A model generated the notes under the pieces. The model had not been told where the DNA came from. It ran no database searches and worked only from the letters and a program-made list of their open reading frames with translations. From positions 1-15,018 of the forward strand of contig JAUZQA010000029.1 in assembly GCA_030705665.1 (NCBI GenBank): a stretch of 15,018 bases of DNA, read 5' to 3'. Positions within the stretch are counted from its first letter, which is position 1, and each line of letters opens with the position of its first letter. Both the position numbers and the translations under genes were made by a program. Below are positions 1 through 10,623 of the stretch, piece by piece. Source of the stretch: Bacillota bacterium. GTDB lineage: Bacteria; Bacillota; Bacilli; Bacillales_B; DSM-18226.

Positions 1-3000
1 GCAAACGATGGTTCAAGTCCCTGGTAAATAAGGTAAACCATGATATCGTCACGGCAGCCAATTACTTCGCTAAGATTACAGATCTTTTGCTGGATTAATT
101 CCTGTGCGTTGCCGAGCCATACATCTGTCCCATGCGAAAGCCCTGAAATCTGAACTAATTCTGAAAATGTTGTTGGTTTTGTATCTTCTAACATTTGGCG
201 AACGAAACGGGTCCCAAATTCCGGAATCCCTAATGTTCCTGTTTTACACATAATTTGTTCTTCGGTTACACCTAATGATTCCGGACCGCTAAAAATTTTC
301 ATGACCTCCGGATCATCGGTTGGAATCGTTTTTGGGTCAATACCGCTTAGATCCTGAAGCATCCTGATAACGGTCGGATCATCGTGCCCCAGTATATCAA
401 GCTTTAACACATTATCATGAATCGAGTGGAAATCAAAATGTGTCGTCCGCCATTCACTTGTACGGTCATCCGCCGGAAACTGGATCGGTGAAAAATCATA
501 AATATCCATATAATCAGGGATAACAATAATACCGCCCGGGTGCTGTCCAGTTGTTCTTTTAACCCCTGTACAGCCAGAGGCAAGCCGATCAATTTCTGCA
601 TTGCGATAATGTAGATTGTTATCTTGCTGATAGGCTTTTACATAACCAAATGCAGTTTTATCGGCAACCGTTCCAATGGTTCCAGCCCGGAATACATTAT
701 CACCGCCGAAGAGGACTTTTGTATAATCATGGGCACGCGGCTGGTACTCTCCAGAGAAGTTTAAGTCGATATCTGGTACCTTGTCACCTTTAAAACCAAG
801 GAAGGTTTCAAATGGAATGTCATGACCGTCTTTTTTATATTTTGCTCCACAATTTGGGCAATCTTTATCAGGCAGGTCAAATCCAGAACCCACTGAACCA
901 TCCGCAATAAATTCGGAATGCTTACAATCCGGACATACATAATGCGGCGGCAACGGATTTACTTCCGTTATATCTGACATCGTTGCCACGAGAGAACTTC
1001 CGACTGAACCACGTGATCCAACAAGGTAGCCATCATCCAGTGACTTTTTTACGAGCTTATGAGCAATTAAGTAAATAACTGAGAATCCATTGCTGATAAT
1101 ACTGTTTAATTCTTTTTCAAGTCTCGCTTCAACAATTTCCGGAATGGGTTCCCCATAAATTTTTCGGGCCCTCGTGTAGCTAAGCTCCCGCATCTCTTCC
1201 TCGGCCCCTTCGATTTTCGGGGTATACAAATCGTCTCTTACCGGTTTAATTGAGTCAATCATATCCGCAATTTTATTTGTATTGGTTATGACAATTTCTT
1301 TTGCTTTATCAAAGCCTAAAAATGAAAATTCCTTAAGCATTTCATTTGTTGTTCGGAAATGAACATCTGGCAGTTGATGACGATTGAGCGGATTGGCCCC
1401 GCCTTGAGAATTTATCAAAATCTTACGGTAGATTTTATCATTTTCATTTAAATAATGAACATTCCCAGTTGCCACGACTGGTTTTCCAAGCTTCTCACCC
1501 AGCTTTACAATATTGCCAATAATTTCTTCCAAGTCGTGTTCACTCTTAACAAGCTCCATCTCAATGAGCGGTGCGTAAACAGGCTTTGGCATGACCTCAA
1601 GATAATCATAGAATTCAGCTACATGTTCTACTTCTTCAGGTGATTTTTGCATCATTCCTTCAAAAACTTCACCTTTGTCACACGCCGAACCGACAAGTAT
1701 TCCTTCACGATATTTTTGCAGAATAGACCTCGGAATTCGCGGAACGCGGTAAAAATATTCAAGATTGGCAATGGAAACAAGTTGAAACATGTTCTTAAGA
1801 CCAATATCGTTTTGTGCAAGCAATGTACAGTGGTATGGACGAGCACGCTGGTAGGCATTCCCCTGTCCCATATAATTATTTAATTCATCATGGTATTGGA
1901 TTCCTTTTTCTTCAAGGGCATCCTTTAACATTTTGATTAATAAATACCCTGTTGCCTCTGTATCGTAAATAGCCCTGTGGTGCTGGGTTAAATCAATATC
2001 AAATTTTTTCGCTAATGTATTTAAACGGTGATTTTTCATTTCAGGATAAAGAAAGCGGCCTAATTCCAATGTGTCAATGACAGGATTTTTTGCTTTTTCA
2101 TGACCCATTTTTTTATATCCTGCGTTAAGGAAGCCCATATCGAACGATGCATTGTGGGCAACCAAGATGTCATTACCAGCCCAGTCGGCAAACCGTTTTA
2201 ATACATCTTCAATTTCAGGTGCATCTTTCAGCATATCGTCCGTGATGCTGGTTAAGTTGATAATGGTCGCAGACAACCGGCGGTGCGGATTGGCAAATGA
2301 TTCAAAGCGATCGATAATTTCTCCCCCGCGAACCTTGACTGCAGCGAGTTCAATAATCACATCATAGTACGCAGAAAGCCCAGTTGTCTCTACGTCAAAT
2401 ACAACATAGGTGTCTTCTGTTAACAGGCGATGGTCTTCATTGTAGGCAATCGGTACACCATCATCAACCAAATTAGCTTCAATTCCATATAAAATCTTGA
2501 TATTGTTCTTTTTCCCGGCACTGAATGCTTCCGGGAACGATTGGGCAACTGCATGGTCCGTGACCGCTATCGCTTTATGTCCCCACTTGGCTGCCTGGGC
2601 TACAAGTGAAGCCATCGGCGTAACAGCATCCATTTGGCTCATTGGGGTATGAAGATGGAGCTCAACCCGTTTTTCATCTTCCGGTGAAGTATCTTTGCGA
2701 CCCGGTGCTTTTATTTCATTAATATCATTACCAATCATAATCAAGTCACGAACAAATGTATCGTTTTGAATGCTTCCTCTTACCTTTACCCACATTCCTT
2801 TTTTAACCCGCTGGAACTGGGAGGCGTCCTCTTTATCTCTGGAAAACATTTTGACCATGATGGAGCTTGTATAGTCCGTTACTTTAAAGGTTAATAACGT
2901 CCTACCGCTTCTTAACTCTTTTGTTTCAGCATCAAAAATATAGCCTTCAATGGCAATTCTTCTTTCTTCATCAACAATGTCAATTAAATTACGGAATTCA

Positions 3001-3683
3001 GCATCATCTTTGATGGTGAGTCCAATTGTAAGCGGCCCTTCATTTTCACCAGAAGCTTGTTCCTTTTCAGTTTCCTTCTTCTGCATCTCGACCATTGCAG
3101 CCATTGCCCGTTCTTGGTCTTCTTTTTCCTTAGCCATGAGGAATTGGTTTAATTCGTCATTATTTTCTTCTGCATTGACCTCTGTCTCAAAGCTAATAAG
3201 CGGAAAGCCAAAGGTTTGGTATATGTCTGCAACCATTCCCGCATATTTTCGCTTTATTGCCAGCCCTTCTGTCTCATTCCGAACGGAAATAGTTACTTTA
3301 TTCCCATGAATAGTGGGAATCTGTTCGTTAAGGAGCTTAAGCAATGGCGGTGCAATACCATCAAGTTGGCGGATCGAAGCATTCCAATAATCAATAAAAA
3401 TTTGCGGTGAAAATTGTTGATCCAAAACTTGGATTCGGTAAGATATCGCTGCAATATTTGAAAATGCGCCTTCTAACAGGGAAGTAAAGCGATTGTATAC
3501 ACGGTAGGGTAATATCTTTTCAAATAAAAATTGAAAGTGCCACCTTCGTGCTTTTTTTTCAACAGTTAATTTTTCAATTTGTGCTTTTTGAAAATGAACG
3601 ACTTCAGTATCATCCGTCATTTGGATTTGCTGGAGCAAAACCTTGAATAATCGCTCTTTATCGCTAAAGGTGTTTTCGCTCAT
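1..3683 (-). CDS. polC: DNA polymerase III PolC, Gram-positive replicative polymerase (3' end outside window)
   Basis: This is the replicative alpha-type polymerase with built-in 3'-5' proofreading found in low-GC Gram-positives. I translated it by hand. The ATG at 3683 follows the purine-rich stretch GGGAGAGAG and opens [13 protein letters not shown]. 1227 codons are present; the B. subtilis protein has 1437 residues, so about 210 C-terminal residues are cut off by the window edge. Visible in order are an N-terminal domain, an OB-fold region near 240-320, the PHP motif ELHLHTP (H343, H345), a DnaQ-type exonuclease inserted in the PHP domain (FDVETTG with D430 and E432, then AHNASFD and HRAIYD), a four-cysteine zinc site (C917, C920, C942, C945) and the polymerase motif [12 protein letters not shown] with presumed catalytic D971 and D973. 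No stop or frameshift interrupts the frame. It lies downstream of proS, probably with its own promoter. Confidence 0.98.
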   Translation of the reverse strand, partial: MSENTFSDKERLFKVLLQQIQMTDDTEVVHFQKAQIEKLTVEKKARRWHFQFLFEKILPYRVYNRFTSLLEGAFSNIAAISYRIQVLDQQFSPQIFIDYWNASIRQLDGIAPPLLKLLNEQIPTIHGNKVTISVRNETEGLAIKRKYAGMVADIYQTFGFPLISFETEVNAEENNDELNQFLMAKEKEDQERAMAAMVEMQKKETEKEQASGENEGPLTIGLTIKDDAEFRNLIDIVDEERRIAIEGYIFDAETKELRSGRTLLTFKVTDYTSSIMVKMFSRDKEDASQFQRVKKGMWVKVRGSIQNDTFVRDLIMIGNDINEIKAPGRKDTSPEDEKRVELHLHTPMSQMDAVTPMASLVAQAAKWGHKAIAVTDHAVAQSFPEAFSAGKKNNIKILYGIEANLVDDGVPIAYNEDHRLLTEDTYVVFDVETTGLSAYYDVIIELAAVKVRGGEIIDRFESFANPHRRLSATIINLTSITDDMLKDAPEIEDVLKRFADWAGNDILVAHNASFDMGFLNAGYKKMGHEKAKNPVIDTLELGRFLYPEMKNHRLNTLAKKFDIDLTQHHRAIYDTEATGYLLIKMLKDALEEKGIQYHDELNNYMGQGNAYQRARPYHCTLLAQNDIGLKNMFQLVSIANLEYFYRVPRIPRSILQKYREGILVGSACDKGEVFEGMMQKSPEEVEHVAEFYDYLEVMPKPVYAPLIEMELVKSEHDLEEIIGNIVKLGEKLGKPVVATGNVHYLNENDKIYRKILINSQGGANPLNRHQLPDVHFRTTNEMLKEFSFLGFDKAKEIVITNTNKIADMIDSIKPVRDDLYTPKIEGAEEEMRELSYTRARKIYGEPIPEIVEARLEKELNSIISNGFSVIYLIAHKLVKKSLDDGYLVGSRGSVGSSLVATMSDITEVNPLPPHYVCPDCKHSEFIADGSVGSGFDLPDKDCPNCGAKYKKDGHDIPFETFLGFKGDKVPDIDLNFSGEYQPRAHDYTKVLFGGDNVFRAGTIGTVADKTAFGYVKAYQQDNNLHYRNAEIDRLASGCTGVKRTTGQHPGGIIVIPDYMDIYDFSPIQFPADDRTSEWRTTHFDFHSIHDNVLKLDILGHDDPTVIRMLQDLSGIDPKTIPTDDPEVMKIFSGPESLGVTEEQIMCKTGTLGIPEFGTRFVRQMLEDTKPTTFSELVQISGLSHGTDVWLGNAQELIQQKICNLSEVIGCRDDIMVYLIYQGLEPSF

Positions 3684-3738
3684 CGCTCTCTCTCCCATCT
3701 ATCTAAACATTTCTTATCTCTATTGTCGTCAAAAAATA

Positions 3739-3747
3739 ATTATAACA
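3739..3747 (-). promoter_or_regulatory. Candidate extended -10 promoter for polC
   Basis: The minus strand reads TGTTATAAT, a perfect TATAAT preceded by the TG of an extended -10 element. A start about seven bases downstream would give a leader of roughly 49 bases before the polC ATG. The hexamer 17 bases upstream (CTCGAA) is a poor -35, which extended -10 promoters tolerate. It lies just after the hairpin that follows proS, which fits independent transcription of polC. Motif-based only. Confidence 0.5.
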
Positions 3748-3797
3748 TATGAAAGGCCCTATTCGAGGATTTTCGACAGTTCCATTTTAAGTAAATA

Positions 3798-3822
3798 GAG
3801 GATGACCTTTTTGATCATCCTC
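3798..3822 (-). terminator. Hairpin after proS, probable weak terminator
   Basis: On the minus strand GAGGATGATC pairs with GGTCATCCTC (10 bp, one G-U pair) around an AAAAA loop, followed by TATTTACTT. It begins nine bases after the proS stop codon. The T-tract is broken, so partial read-through into polC is likely. Confidence 0.5.
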
Positions 3823-3830
3823 CCTTCATT

Positions 3831-5534
<1,704 letters not shown>

Positions 5535-5572
5535 TTATTGCACCTCATTTGGATATACTTCTATCTTTTATA

Positions 5573-5601
5573 GTTATAATGGCAAACCCCCGTTTTCACA
5601 A
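5573..5601 (-). promoter_or_regulatory. Candidate sigma-A-type promoter for proS
   Basis: On the minus strand TTGTGA (5596-5601) and TATAAC (5573-5578) are separated by exactly 17 bases, matching 4 and 5 of 6 consensus positions. Transcription would start about 35 bases before the proS start codon. The -35 hexamer sits in the top of the 5584-5610 hairpin. This overlap is unusual and lowers confidence. Confidence 0.4.
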
Positions 5602-5610
5602 CAGGGGTTT
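5584..5610. terminator. GC-rich hairpin between rasP and proS, possible bidirectional terminator
   Basis: An 11-bp stem (AAACCCCTGTT with AACGGGGGTTT on the minus strand, one T-G pair) closes a five-base loop GTGAA. It lies just after the rasP stop and before proS. In the minus direction only the TTT of the stem is available and GCCATTA follows, a poor T-tract. In the plus direction the stem is followed by TATTTGTTTT, a better terminator tail, although no plus-strand gene is seen. It may end rasP transcripts inefficiently, block antisense transcription, or both. Confidence 0.5.
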
Positions 5611-5637
5611 TATTTGTTTTATCAGCAGATCTTGCTT

Positions 5638-6900
5638 TTATCTTAAGAAATATCTCTGAATGTCATTCCATGTAACAACAAGCATCAAGAGCATGAGAAG
5701 GGCGAAACCAATAAAATGGACCATGCCTTCCTTTTGTTTATCAATTGGTTTTCCTCTTAAGCCTTCGATGGCAAAAAACATCAATCTGCCGCCATCCAAT
5801 GCTGGAATTGGCAATAGATTCATGATTCCAAGGTTAATGCTTAGAACCCCAGCCCATTTCATTAAGTAATAAATACCCGATTTTGCCACTGTGTCTGTAG
5901 AAGCATAAATTCCTACCGGACCAGAAAGCATATTAATCGAGAATTTGCCTGTCACTAATTTTTCTAGTGAAACAAAAATTTGTACTGTCCAAAAATAGGT
6001 CTCTTGAAAACCAGTTTTTACAGCCTGAACAGGTGACTTTGCTACAGGGCTATAAACACCTATTAGTCCGATTGTTTCACCTTCGACTTTTTTCTCGACT
6101 GGTGTAACGGTAATGTCCATATCCTTACCATTTCGATTGATCGTAAAATCAAGCTTCTTATTTGGATTTTTCCGAATGATTTCGACGACATCAGACCAGC
6201 TGGAAATTTCTGAACCATTGATACTTTGTACAATATCACCTTGCATGAGACCAGCTGCTTTTGCAGCTCCATCTGGTGTAATCTCTCCAAGCTTTGGATC
6301 GTTGGTTGGTACCCCTTGCAGAAGGGCAATGATGATAAATAAAACAAGGGCTAATACAAAATTCATCATAGGGCCAGCAAAAATAGTCATCGTTCTTTGT
6401 GCCAATGTCTTGTACCCAAATTGACGATCGGTTGGAGCAATTTGAGTTTCAGCTCCATTTTCAACAATAACTGCTGTCGGATGAATGACAAAGGTTTGCA
6501 TGTTTTCCGAATCATCTTCCGGAAAACCTTTAATGAACAAATCCTTATCAATATCGGCTTGTTCTACTTCGACAATTCGGCAATTCGGATATTTTTCTTT
6601 ATTATTTAGAATGATTTTTGTAACCTTGTTTTCATTGTCAAATAAAAGTCCAATCCGATACCCTGGCTTAATCTCAACCACTTCCGGGTCTTCTCCTGCC
6701 ATTCGGACATAACCGCCAATCGGCAATAACCGAATATTGTACGTGGTCTCTCCTTTTTTGTGAGAAAACACTTTAGGTCCAAATCCTATTGCGAACTCGC
6801 GGCATAATATTCCTGCTCTTTTTGCAAAAAAGAAATGGCCCCATTCATGAAAGAAAACGAGTGCTCCAAAGATTACAATAAAGGCAATAACTGTACTCAA
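5638..6900 (-). CDS. rasP: Site-2 intramembrane zinc metalloprotease RasP/RseP
   Basis: This membrane-embedded zinc protease is of the site-2 (M50) family. In B. subtilis RasP completes cleavage of the anti-sigma factor RsiW and trims FtsL and leftover signal peptides. The 420-residue protein has the zinc motif HEWGH at 18-22 in its first membrane segment, a membrane segment after FAGPMMNF, a PDZ domain around 200-280 (GAAKAAGLMQGD, INGSEISSW), the third zinc ligand in LDGG at 368-371, and a C-terminal membrane segment ending in VVTWNDIQRYFL. The start is a TTG at 6900: AAGGTGG lies nine bases upstream and no better in-frame start exists. It follows dxr with an 18-base gap, so the two are almost certainly cotranscribed. 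Confidence 0.97.
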   Translation of the reverse strand: MSTVIAFIVIFGALVFFHEWGHFFFAKRAGILCREFAIGFGPKVFSHKKGETTYNIRLLPIGGYVRMAGEDPEVVEIKPGYRIGLLFDNENKVTKIILNNKEKYPNCRIVEVEQADIDKDLFIKGFPEDDSENMQTFVIHPTAVIVENGAETQIAPTDRQFGYKTLAQRTMTIFAGPMMNFVLALVLFIIIALLQGVPTNDPKLGEITPDGAAKAAGLMQGDIVQSINGSEISSWSDVVEIIRKNPNKKLDFTINRNGKDMDITVTPVEKKVEGETIGLIGVYSPVAKSPVQAVKTGFQETYFWTVQIFVSLEKLVTGKFSINMLSGPVGIYASTDTVAKSGIYYLMKWAGVLSINLGIMNLLPIPALDGGRLMFFAIEGLRGKPIDKQKEGMVHFIGFALLMLLMLVVTWNDIQRYFLR

Positions 6901-6918
6901 ATTAAATAACCACCTTTT

Positions 6919-8061
6919 TTATAGAAGTGAATAAACAAACTGTCTCGTTTCTTTATCAACCTCTTGAATGAGAGCAAGGCTGGGATTTTCCATTGTTTGA
7001 TGCTTCTCGAGTGCCTTTTCAACAAGATCTTCAATTTGTAGGAAGCGAATTTTGCCTTGCAAAAAAGCAGCTGATGCTATTTCATTAGCAGCATTTAAAA
7101 CAGTTGGCATTGTTCCGCCTATTCTGCCTGCTTCATAAGCAAATTTTAGACAGCGAAACCTTTCAAAATCCATTTCCTTAAAGTGTAGCATTCCAACTTC
7201 AGCCAAGTTCAATCTTTTAGCTGAAGCTAATGGCAAGCGATCGGGATAAGTAAGAGCATATTGGATTGGCACTCTCATATCCGGAGAGCCTAATTGGGCA
7301 ATAATGCTGCTATCGTGAAACTCAACCATTGAATGAATAATACTTTCCTTATGCAACAGGACATCTATTTTTTCATACGGCATATTAAAAAGCCAATGTG
7401 CCTCGATTACTTCCAATCCCTTATTCATCATTGTTGCCGAGTCTATGGTAATCTTTGCGCCCATCGACCAATTCGGATGGTTTAATGCTTCCTGAACCGT
7501 CACATTTTCAAGCTGGTCACGGGTACGATCCCGAAAGCTTCCTCCCGATGCTGTGATAATCAGGCGCTCAATATTTTTGCTGTTCTCGCCCTGCAGTGCT
7601 TGAAAAATGGCAGAATGCTCGCTGTCCACAGGGAGAAGTGGAACATTATTTCTTTTCGCGGCATTGATCACAAGATGTCCTGCTGTTACCAATGTTTCTT
7701 TATTGGCTATCGCAATCGTTTTACCTGCTTCAATTGCTTGTAATGTCGGGTTTAAGCCCACACTTCCGAGGACAGCGTTAACAAGAATATTTGCTGACTT
7801 GTATACGGCAACCTCTATCAATCCCTGTTCTCCATAGGTAAACCTTGTTCCAGGAAACTCTGCTTTTAGTGTATCAGATATGCTCTTTTCTTGAACAGAA
7901 ACAAGCTCTGGTTGAAACGCTTTAATAATTTTACGTGTTAATGCAATGTTCTTTCCAACTGACATTGCCACTAATGTAAACTCGGCGGAATGCTCTTTAA
8001 TGATATCTAAAGTTTGCGTGCCAATGGAGCCTGTGGCACCCAGTAAACTAATATATTTCAA
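6919..8061 (-). CDS. dxr: 1-deoxy-D-xylulose 5-phosphate reductoisomerase
   Basis: This cytoplasmic enzyme converts DXP to 2-C-methyl-D-erythritol 4-phosphate with NADPH, the committed step of the non-mevalonate isoprenoid pathway. The 380-residue protein has the nucleotide-binding motif GATGSIG at 8-14, NKE at 120-122, metal ligands D146 and E148 in DSEHS, the substrate loop ASGGSF at 171-176 and E217 in [13 protein letters not shown]. The start is TTG at 8061, with GGAGATG placed correctly upstream. The isoprenoid product feeds UppS, encoded two genes upstream. Also known as ispC. Confidence 0.97.
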   Translation of the reverse strand: MKYISLLGATGSIGTQTLDIIKEHSAEFTLVAMSVGKNIALTRKIIKAFQPELVSVQEKSISDTLKAEFPGTRFTYGEQGLIEVAVYKSANILVNAVLGSVGLNPTLQAIEAGKTIAIANKETLVTAGHLVINAAKRNNVPLLPVDSEHSAIFQALQGENSKNIERLIITASGGSFRDRTRDQLENVTVQEALNHPNWSMGAKITIDSATMMNKGLEVIEAHWLFNMPYEKIDVLLHKESIIHSMVEFHDSSIIAQLGSPDMRVPIQYALTYPDRLPLASAKRLNLAEVGMLHFKEMDFERFRCLKFAYEAGRIGGTMPTVLNAANEIASAAFLQGKIRFLQIEDLVEKALEKHQTMENPSLALIQEVDKETRQFVYSLL

Positions 8062-8071
8062 TCTATTTCAT

Positions 8072-8145
8072 CTCCATAAGAAAAGCGTAGGCTTCTTTTT
8101 AGTGAAGTACACCCGCCGCTAGGCACAGAAGCTGGATATTGAAAA
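8072..8145 (-). repeat. Degenerate palindromic intergenic element between cdsA and dxr
   Basis: The 91-base cdsA-dxr gap carries imperfect inverted repeats. On the minus strand AGCTTCTGTGCCTAGC is followed about 20 bases later by AGAAGCCTACGC; GCTTCT at 8127-8132 pairs with AGAAGC at 8091-8096. The wording (TCCAGCTTCTGTGCCTAGCG ... ACGCTTTTCTTAT) resembles, from memory, a short dispersed intergenic repeat common in Bacillaceae genomes. Only one copy is visible here, so the repeat assignment is inference. It has no proper T-tract. Confidence 0.35.
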
Positions 8146-8152
8146 ATACCCT

Positions 8153-8941
8153 TTAAATAATATGAAAAATATGCAATAAAGGCCAAACAAATAATAAGCT
8201 GTCAAAACGGTCAAGAATCCCGCCGTGACCAGGTAATATCTTGCCTGAATCCTTCACATTAAAATGCCGTTTAAAAGCTGATTCAACCAAATCACCCAGC
8301 TGTCCAAAGGCTGAAAGAATAATGGTAGTTCCCAGCAGCGACCAAAGGGTTGCATGGATATTTGTTATAAAAACAAACAAGGCAGCAATGATCATTGCAC
8401 AGATAATCCCGCCTATGGAGCCTTCTACCGTTTTATTAGGACTAATGTCCGGCCAGAGTTTTGTCTTGCCCATTGATTTTCCAATAAAATACGCACCTGA
8501 ATCAGTAGCCCATATCATAAACAACGAATAAAAAATATAGACAAGGCCTGCTTGGCGGGTTTCTACAAAGAAATAAAAACCTATTCCTACGTATACAACT
8601 GCCAACACGGAAAATGCGGCATCATCGAATGTAAAATGATTTTTCGTAATAACAGTATACGTGAGAAGCAACAAGATAATGGCAATACTTATTTCTATTT
8701 TTGAATAATGAATATCAGTTAAGATATTTTCAAATTGACTTGGTAATAGAATAACCCAAAGCAATAAAAAAGAAAGCAAACCAGAGATTGAAAAAAAGTT
8801 CAACTTGCGCATTTTTAATAATTCATATAAACCAATGGATGCAAGGAGATACGATAATAAAACAACTGGAAAGCCTCCATAAAAAACGATTGGCAAGAAT
8901 AGAGCTGCTGCAATGACTGCTGTTATAATTCTTGTCTTCAC
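8153..8941 (-). CDS. cdsA: Phosphatidate cytidylyltransferase (CDP-diglyceride synthase)
   Basis: This integral membrane enzyme makes CDP-diacylglycerol from phosphatidic acid and CTP, the branch point for all phospholipids. The 262-residue protein is almost entirely hydrophobic with about seven or eight membrane segments. The family signature lies at 221-247: SAFKRHFNVKD followed by LPGHGGILDRFD, with the conserved K-R, K-D, H-G-G and D-R-x-D residues in place. The start is GTG at 8941, giving MKTRIITA, with AAAGGTG upstream. A 99-base gap separates it from uppS, larger than I recall for B. subtilis; I see no convincing promoter or terminator there. Confidence 0.96.
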   Translation of the reverse strand: MKTRIITAVIAAALFLPIVFYGGFPVVLLSYLLASIGLYELLKMRKLNFFSISGLLSFLLLWVILLPSQFENILTDIHYSKIEISIAIILLLLTYTVITKNHFTFDDAAFSVLAVVYVGIGFYFFVETRQAGLVYIFYSLFMIWATDSGAYFIGKSMGKTKLWPDISPNKTVEGSIGGIICAMIIAALFVFITNIHATLWSLLGTTIILSAFGQLGDLVESAFKRHFNVKDSGKILPGHGGILDRFDSLLFVWPLLHIFHII

Positions 8942-9040
8942 TATTATTCAACACCTTTTTAAACGTTCTTTTGCTAAAAACCCCTAAATGTGGTATACGC
9001 AAAGGAACCCAATACACAGCACCAAACACAAGATTTTAGT

Positions 9041-9823
9041 TTAGCCGTTCACACCGCCAAAACGCCGCTGGCGTTTTTGGAATGCTTCGACTGCTTCAAT
9101 TAAGTGTTCATCACTAAAATCAGGCCATAATACTTCTGTAAACCAAAATTCAGTATAAGCTAACTGCCATAACATAAAGTTGCTTAACCGAATCTCTCCG
9201 CTTGTGCGGATTAAAAGGTCTGGGTCAGCCAATTTTGAAGTCATTAAATACGAAGAAAAAACATTTTCGTCTAATTCACTCTCATTCATTATACCACTTT
9301 TACAATCTTTTAAGACGTGTTTGACTGCGTCAATAATCTCCGCTCTACTCCCATAATTAAGAGCAAAATTTAAAATGAGGCCGTCATTGCCTTTTGTGTC
9401 CTCAATTGCTTTTTCAATAGCATGAAGCGTATGTAAAGGCAGCTGATCTTTATAGCCGATCATTTTAACTTGTACATTTTCCTCAACTAATTCTGGAAGG
9501 AAGGTCCCTAAAAATTCCTCTGGCAGTTTCATGAGATAATCTACTTCAATTTTTGGTCTTTTCCAGTTTTCTGTAGAAAAAGCATATAATGTCAGCACTT
9601 TAATCCCGAGTTGGTTTGCCAGTTTTGTTGTATTACGGACTACTTTCATACCCTCATGATGCCCGGCAATTCGGGGCAGTGCTCTCTTTTTTGCCCATCT
9701 GCCATTTCCATCCATGATAATCGCTACATGTTCTGGAATGGCAGCCTTTTTGATTTGTTCTATTCTGTCTCGGAGTGGGGAAGAGGGATTTTGTTTCTTC
9801 CAAAGCTTTATTTTATTTAACAT
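9041..9823 (-). CDS. uppS: Undecaprenyl diphosphate synthase (cis-prenyltransferase)
   Basis: This enzyme adds eight isopentenyl units in cis to farnesyl diphosphate, giving the C55 carrier lipid used for peptidoglycan and teichoic acid synthesis. The 260-residue protein shows MDGNGRWAKKR with catalytic D38, and RTSGEIRLSNFMLWQ around 206-220 with R206, R212 and S214, which bind the diphosphate of the substrate. It carries a basic N-terminal extension of about 30 residues. The ATG at 9823 has GGAGGAG seven bases upstream. It is the first gene of the envelope block, after the frr terminator, with its own candidate promoter and a possible leader peptide. Confidence 0.97.
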   Translation of the reverse strand: MLNKIKLWKKQNPSSPLRDRIEQIKKAAIPEHVAIIMDGNGRWAKKRALPRIAGHHEGMKVVRNTTKLANQLGIKVLTLYAFSTENWKRPKIEVDYLMKLPEEFLGTFLPELVEENVQVKMIGYKDQLPLHTLHAIEKAIEDTKGNDGLILNFALNYGSRAEIIDAVKHVLKDCKSGIMNESELDENVFSSYLMTSKLADPDLLIRTSGEIRLSNFMLWQLAYTEFWFTEVLWPDFSDEHLIEAVEAFQKRQRRFGGVNG

Positions 9824-9849
9824 GACAGTGCTCCTCCAATAATGTTCAT
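9817..9849 (-). CDS. Possible 10-codon leader peptide overlapping the uppS start
   Basis: The minus strand has CGGAGG, a five-base spacer and ATG at 9849, opening a ten-residue frame MNIIGGALSC that ends with TAA at 9817-9819. The stop lies just inside uppS in a different frame, so ribosomes finishing this peptide would sit over the uppS ATG at 9823. The uppS ribosome binding site lies inside the small frame. It could couple translation or act as a leader peptide. No homology can be claimed, and chance occurrence is possible. Confidence 0.3.
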   Translation of the reverse strand: MNIIGGALSC

Positions 9850-9912
9850 TTCTTCCTCCGAAAAAAGATTAGTTGCCAGATTATAGAAAGTAATTAATTT
9901 TCACATGAGACT

Positions 9913-9921
9913 ATCATACCA
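9913..9921 (-). promoter_or_regulatory. Candidate extended -10 promoter for uppS
   Basis: The minus strand reads TGGTATGAT, an extended -10 (TG, one base, TATGAT), preceded by a T-rich run rather than a clear -35. The start would lie near 9906, giving a leader of about 85 bases. This is the longest gap in the window (9824-10065) and follows a strong terminator, so a promoter is expected. A second bare TATAAT at 9880-9885 has no matching -35. Farther upstream TCCCC (10010-10014) and GGGGA (9988-9992) form a small inverted repeat of unknown role. Confidence 0.45.
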
Positions 9922-10027
9922 AAAAAGAAAAAAGATATCTCTATTAAATAACGTATGTATGACAAATTAAGAAAAGAATTCGTAAACTCCCCGATAGACG
10001 GTACTCAGGGGGGACATGACGGAATTG

Positions 10028-10060
10028 CAAAAAAGAGAAAAAACCCCCTAAAAAGAGGGT
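10028..10060 (-). terminator. Rho-independent terminator after frr
   Basis: On the minus strand ACCCTC pairs with GGGGGT (6 bp, one T-G pair) across a TTTTTA loop, followed by TTTTTTCTCTTTTTT. It starts five bases after the frr stop codon and closes the rpsB-tsf-pyrH-frr block. Confidence 0.8.
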
Positions 10061-10065
10061 CTGCA

Positions 10066-10623
10066 TTAAACTTCCATTATTTCTTTTTCTTTATCTTTTG
10101 TTATTTGATCAATTTTAGCTATATGCTCATCTGTTACCTTTTGGATGTCATCAGAGTAGCCTCTTAAAGCATCTTCTGTAATTTCACCGTTTTTTTCGAG
10201 CTTTTTAAGTTCGTCATTCCCATCACGACGAACATTACGAATAGCTACTTTTGCTTCTTCCGACTCTTTTTTAATCACTTTAACAAGTTCCTTACGGCGC
10301 TCTTCTGTTAATTGAGGAATTGAAATCCGAATAATCGTACCATCATTGGAAGGATTCAAGCCCAGGTCAGATTTTAAAATGGCTTTTTCGATATCACCAA
10401 GGATCGTTTTATCATATGGCTGAATGACAAGTAAACGAGCTTCTGGAGTGCTGATCCCCGCTAATTGGTTTACCGGAGTAGGAGCACCGTAATATTCAAC
10501 TGTAACTCTGTCAAGCAATGAAGCACTTGCTTTGCCTGCCCGAATCGTTGCAAGCTCACGAGTGAAGGCTTGGATCGCTTTTTTCATTTTTTCTTTAGTA
10601 TTGGCAATCACTTGCTTTGGCAT
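10066..10623 (-). CDS. frr: Ribosome recycling factor
   Basis: RRF, acting with EF-G, splits the post-termination ribosome so that the subunits can be reused. At 185 residues it has the universal family length, with the three-helix bundle parts at the ends ([18 protein letters not shown] near the start, [26 protein letters not shown] later) and the small beta domain containing [12 protein letters not shown] and [14 protein letters not shown]. The ATG at 10623 shares one base with the pyrH stop (TAATG), and its ribosome binding site AAGGGGG lies within the last pyrH codons, so the two genes are translationally coupled. Confidence 0.98.
   Translation of the reverse strand: MPKQVIANTKEKMKKAIQAFTRELATIRAGKASASLLDRVTVEYYGAPTPVNQLAGISTPEARLLVIQPYDKTILGDIEKAILKSDLGLNPSNDGTIIRISIPQLTEERRKELVKVIKKESEEAKVAIRNVRRDGNDELKKLEKNGEITEDALRGYSDDIQKVTDEHIAKIDQITKDKEKEIMEV

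Noticed and set aside
2950..3309. Plus-strand open frame of 119 codons
   Set aside because: It lies wholly within polC on the opposite strand, has no recognisable domain and is explained by antisense codon bias.
8942..9040. Small gene or promoter in the uppS-cdsA gap
   Set aside because: The only frame there continues into cdsA in the wrong frame and lacks a ribosome binding site; no hexamer pair with proper spacing was convincing.
9988..10014. ECF sigma promoter (CGTCTA-like -10) or functional hairpin upstream of uppS
   Set aside because: No AAC-type -35 lies at the right distance, and the inverted repeat is only five pairs around a 17-base loop.
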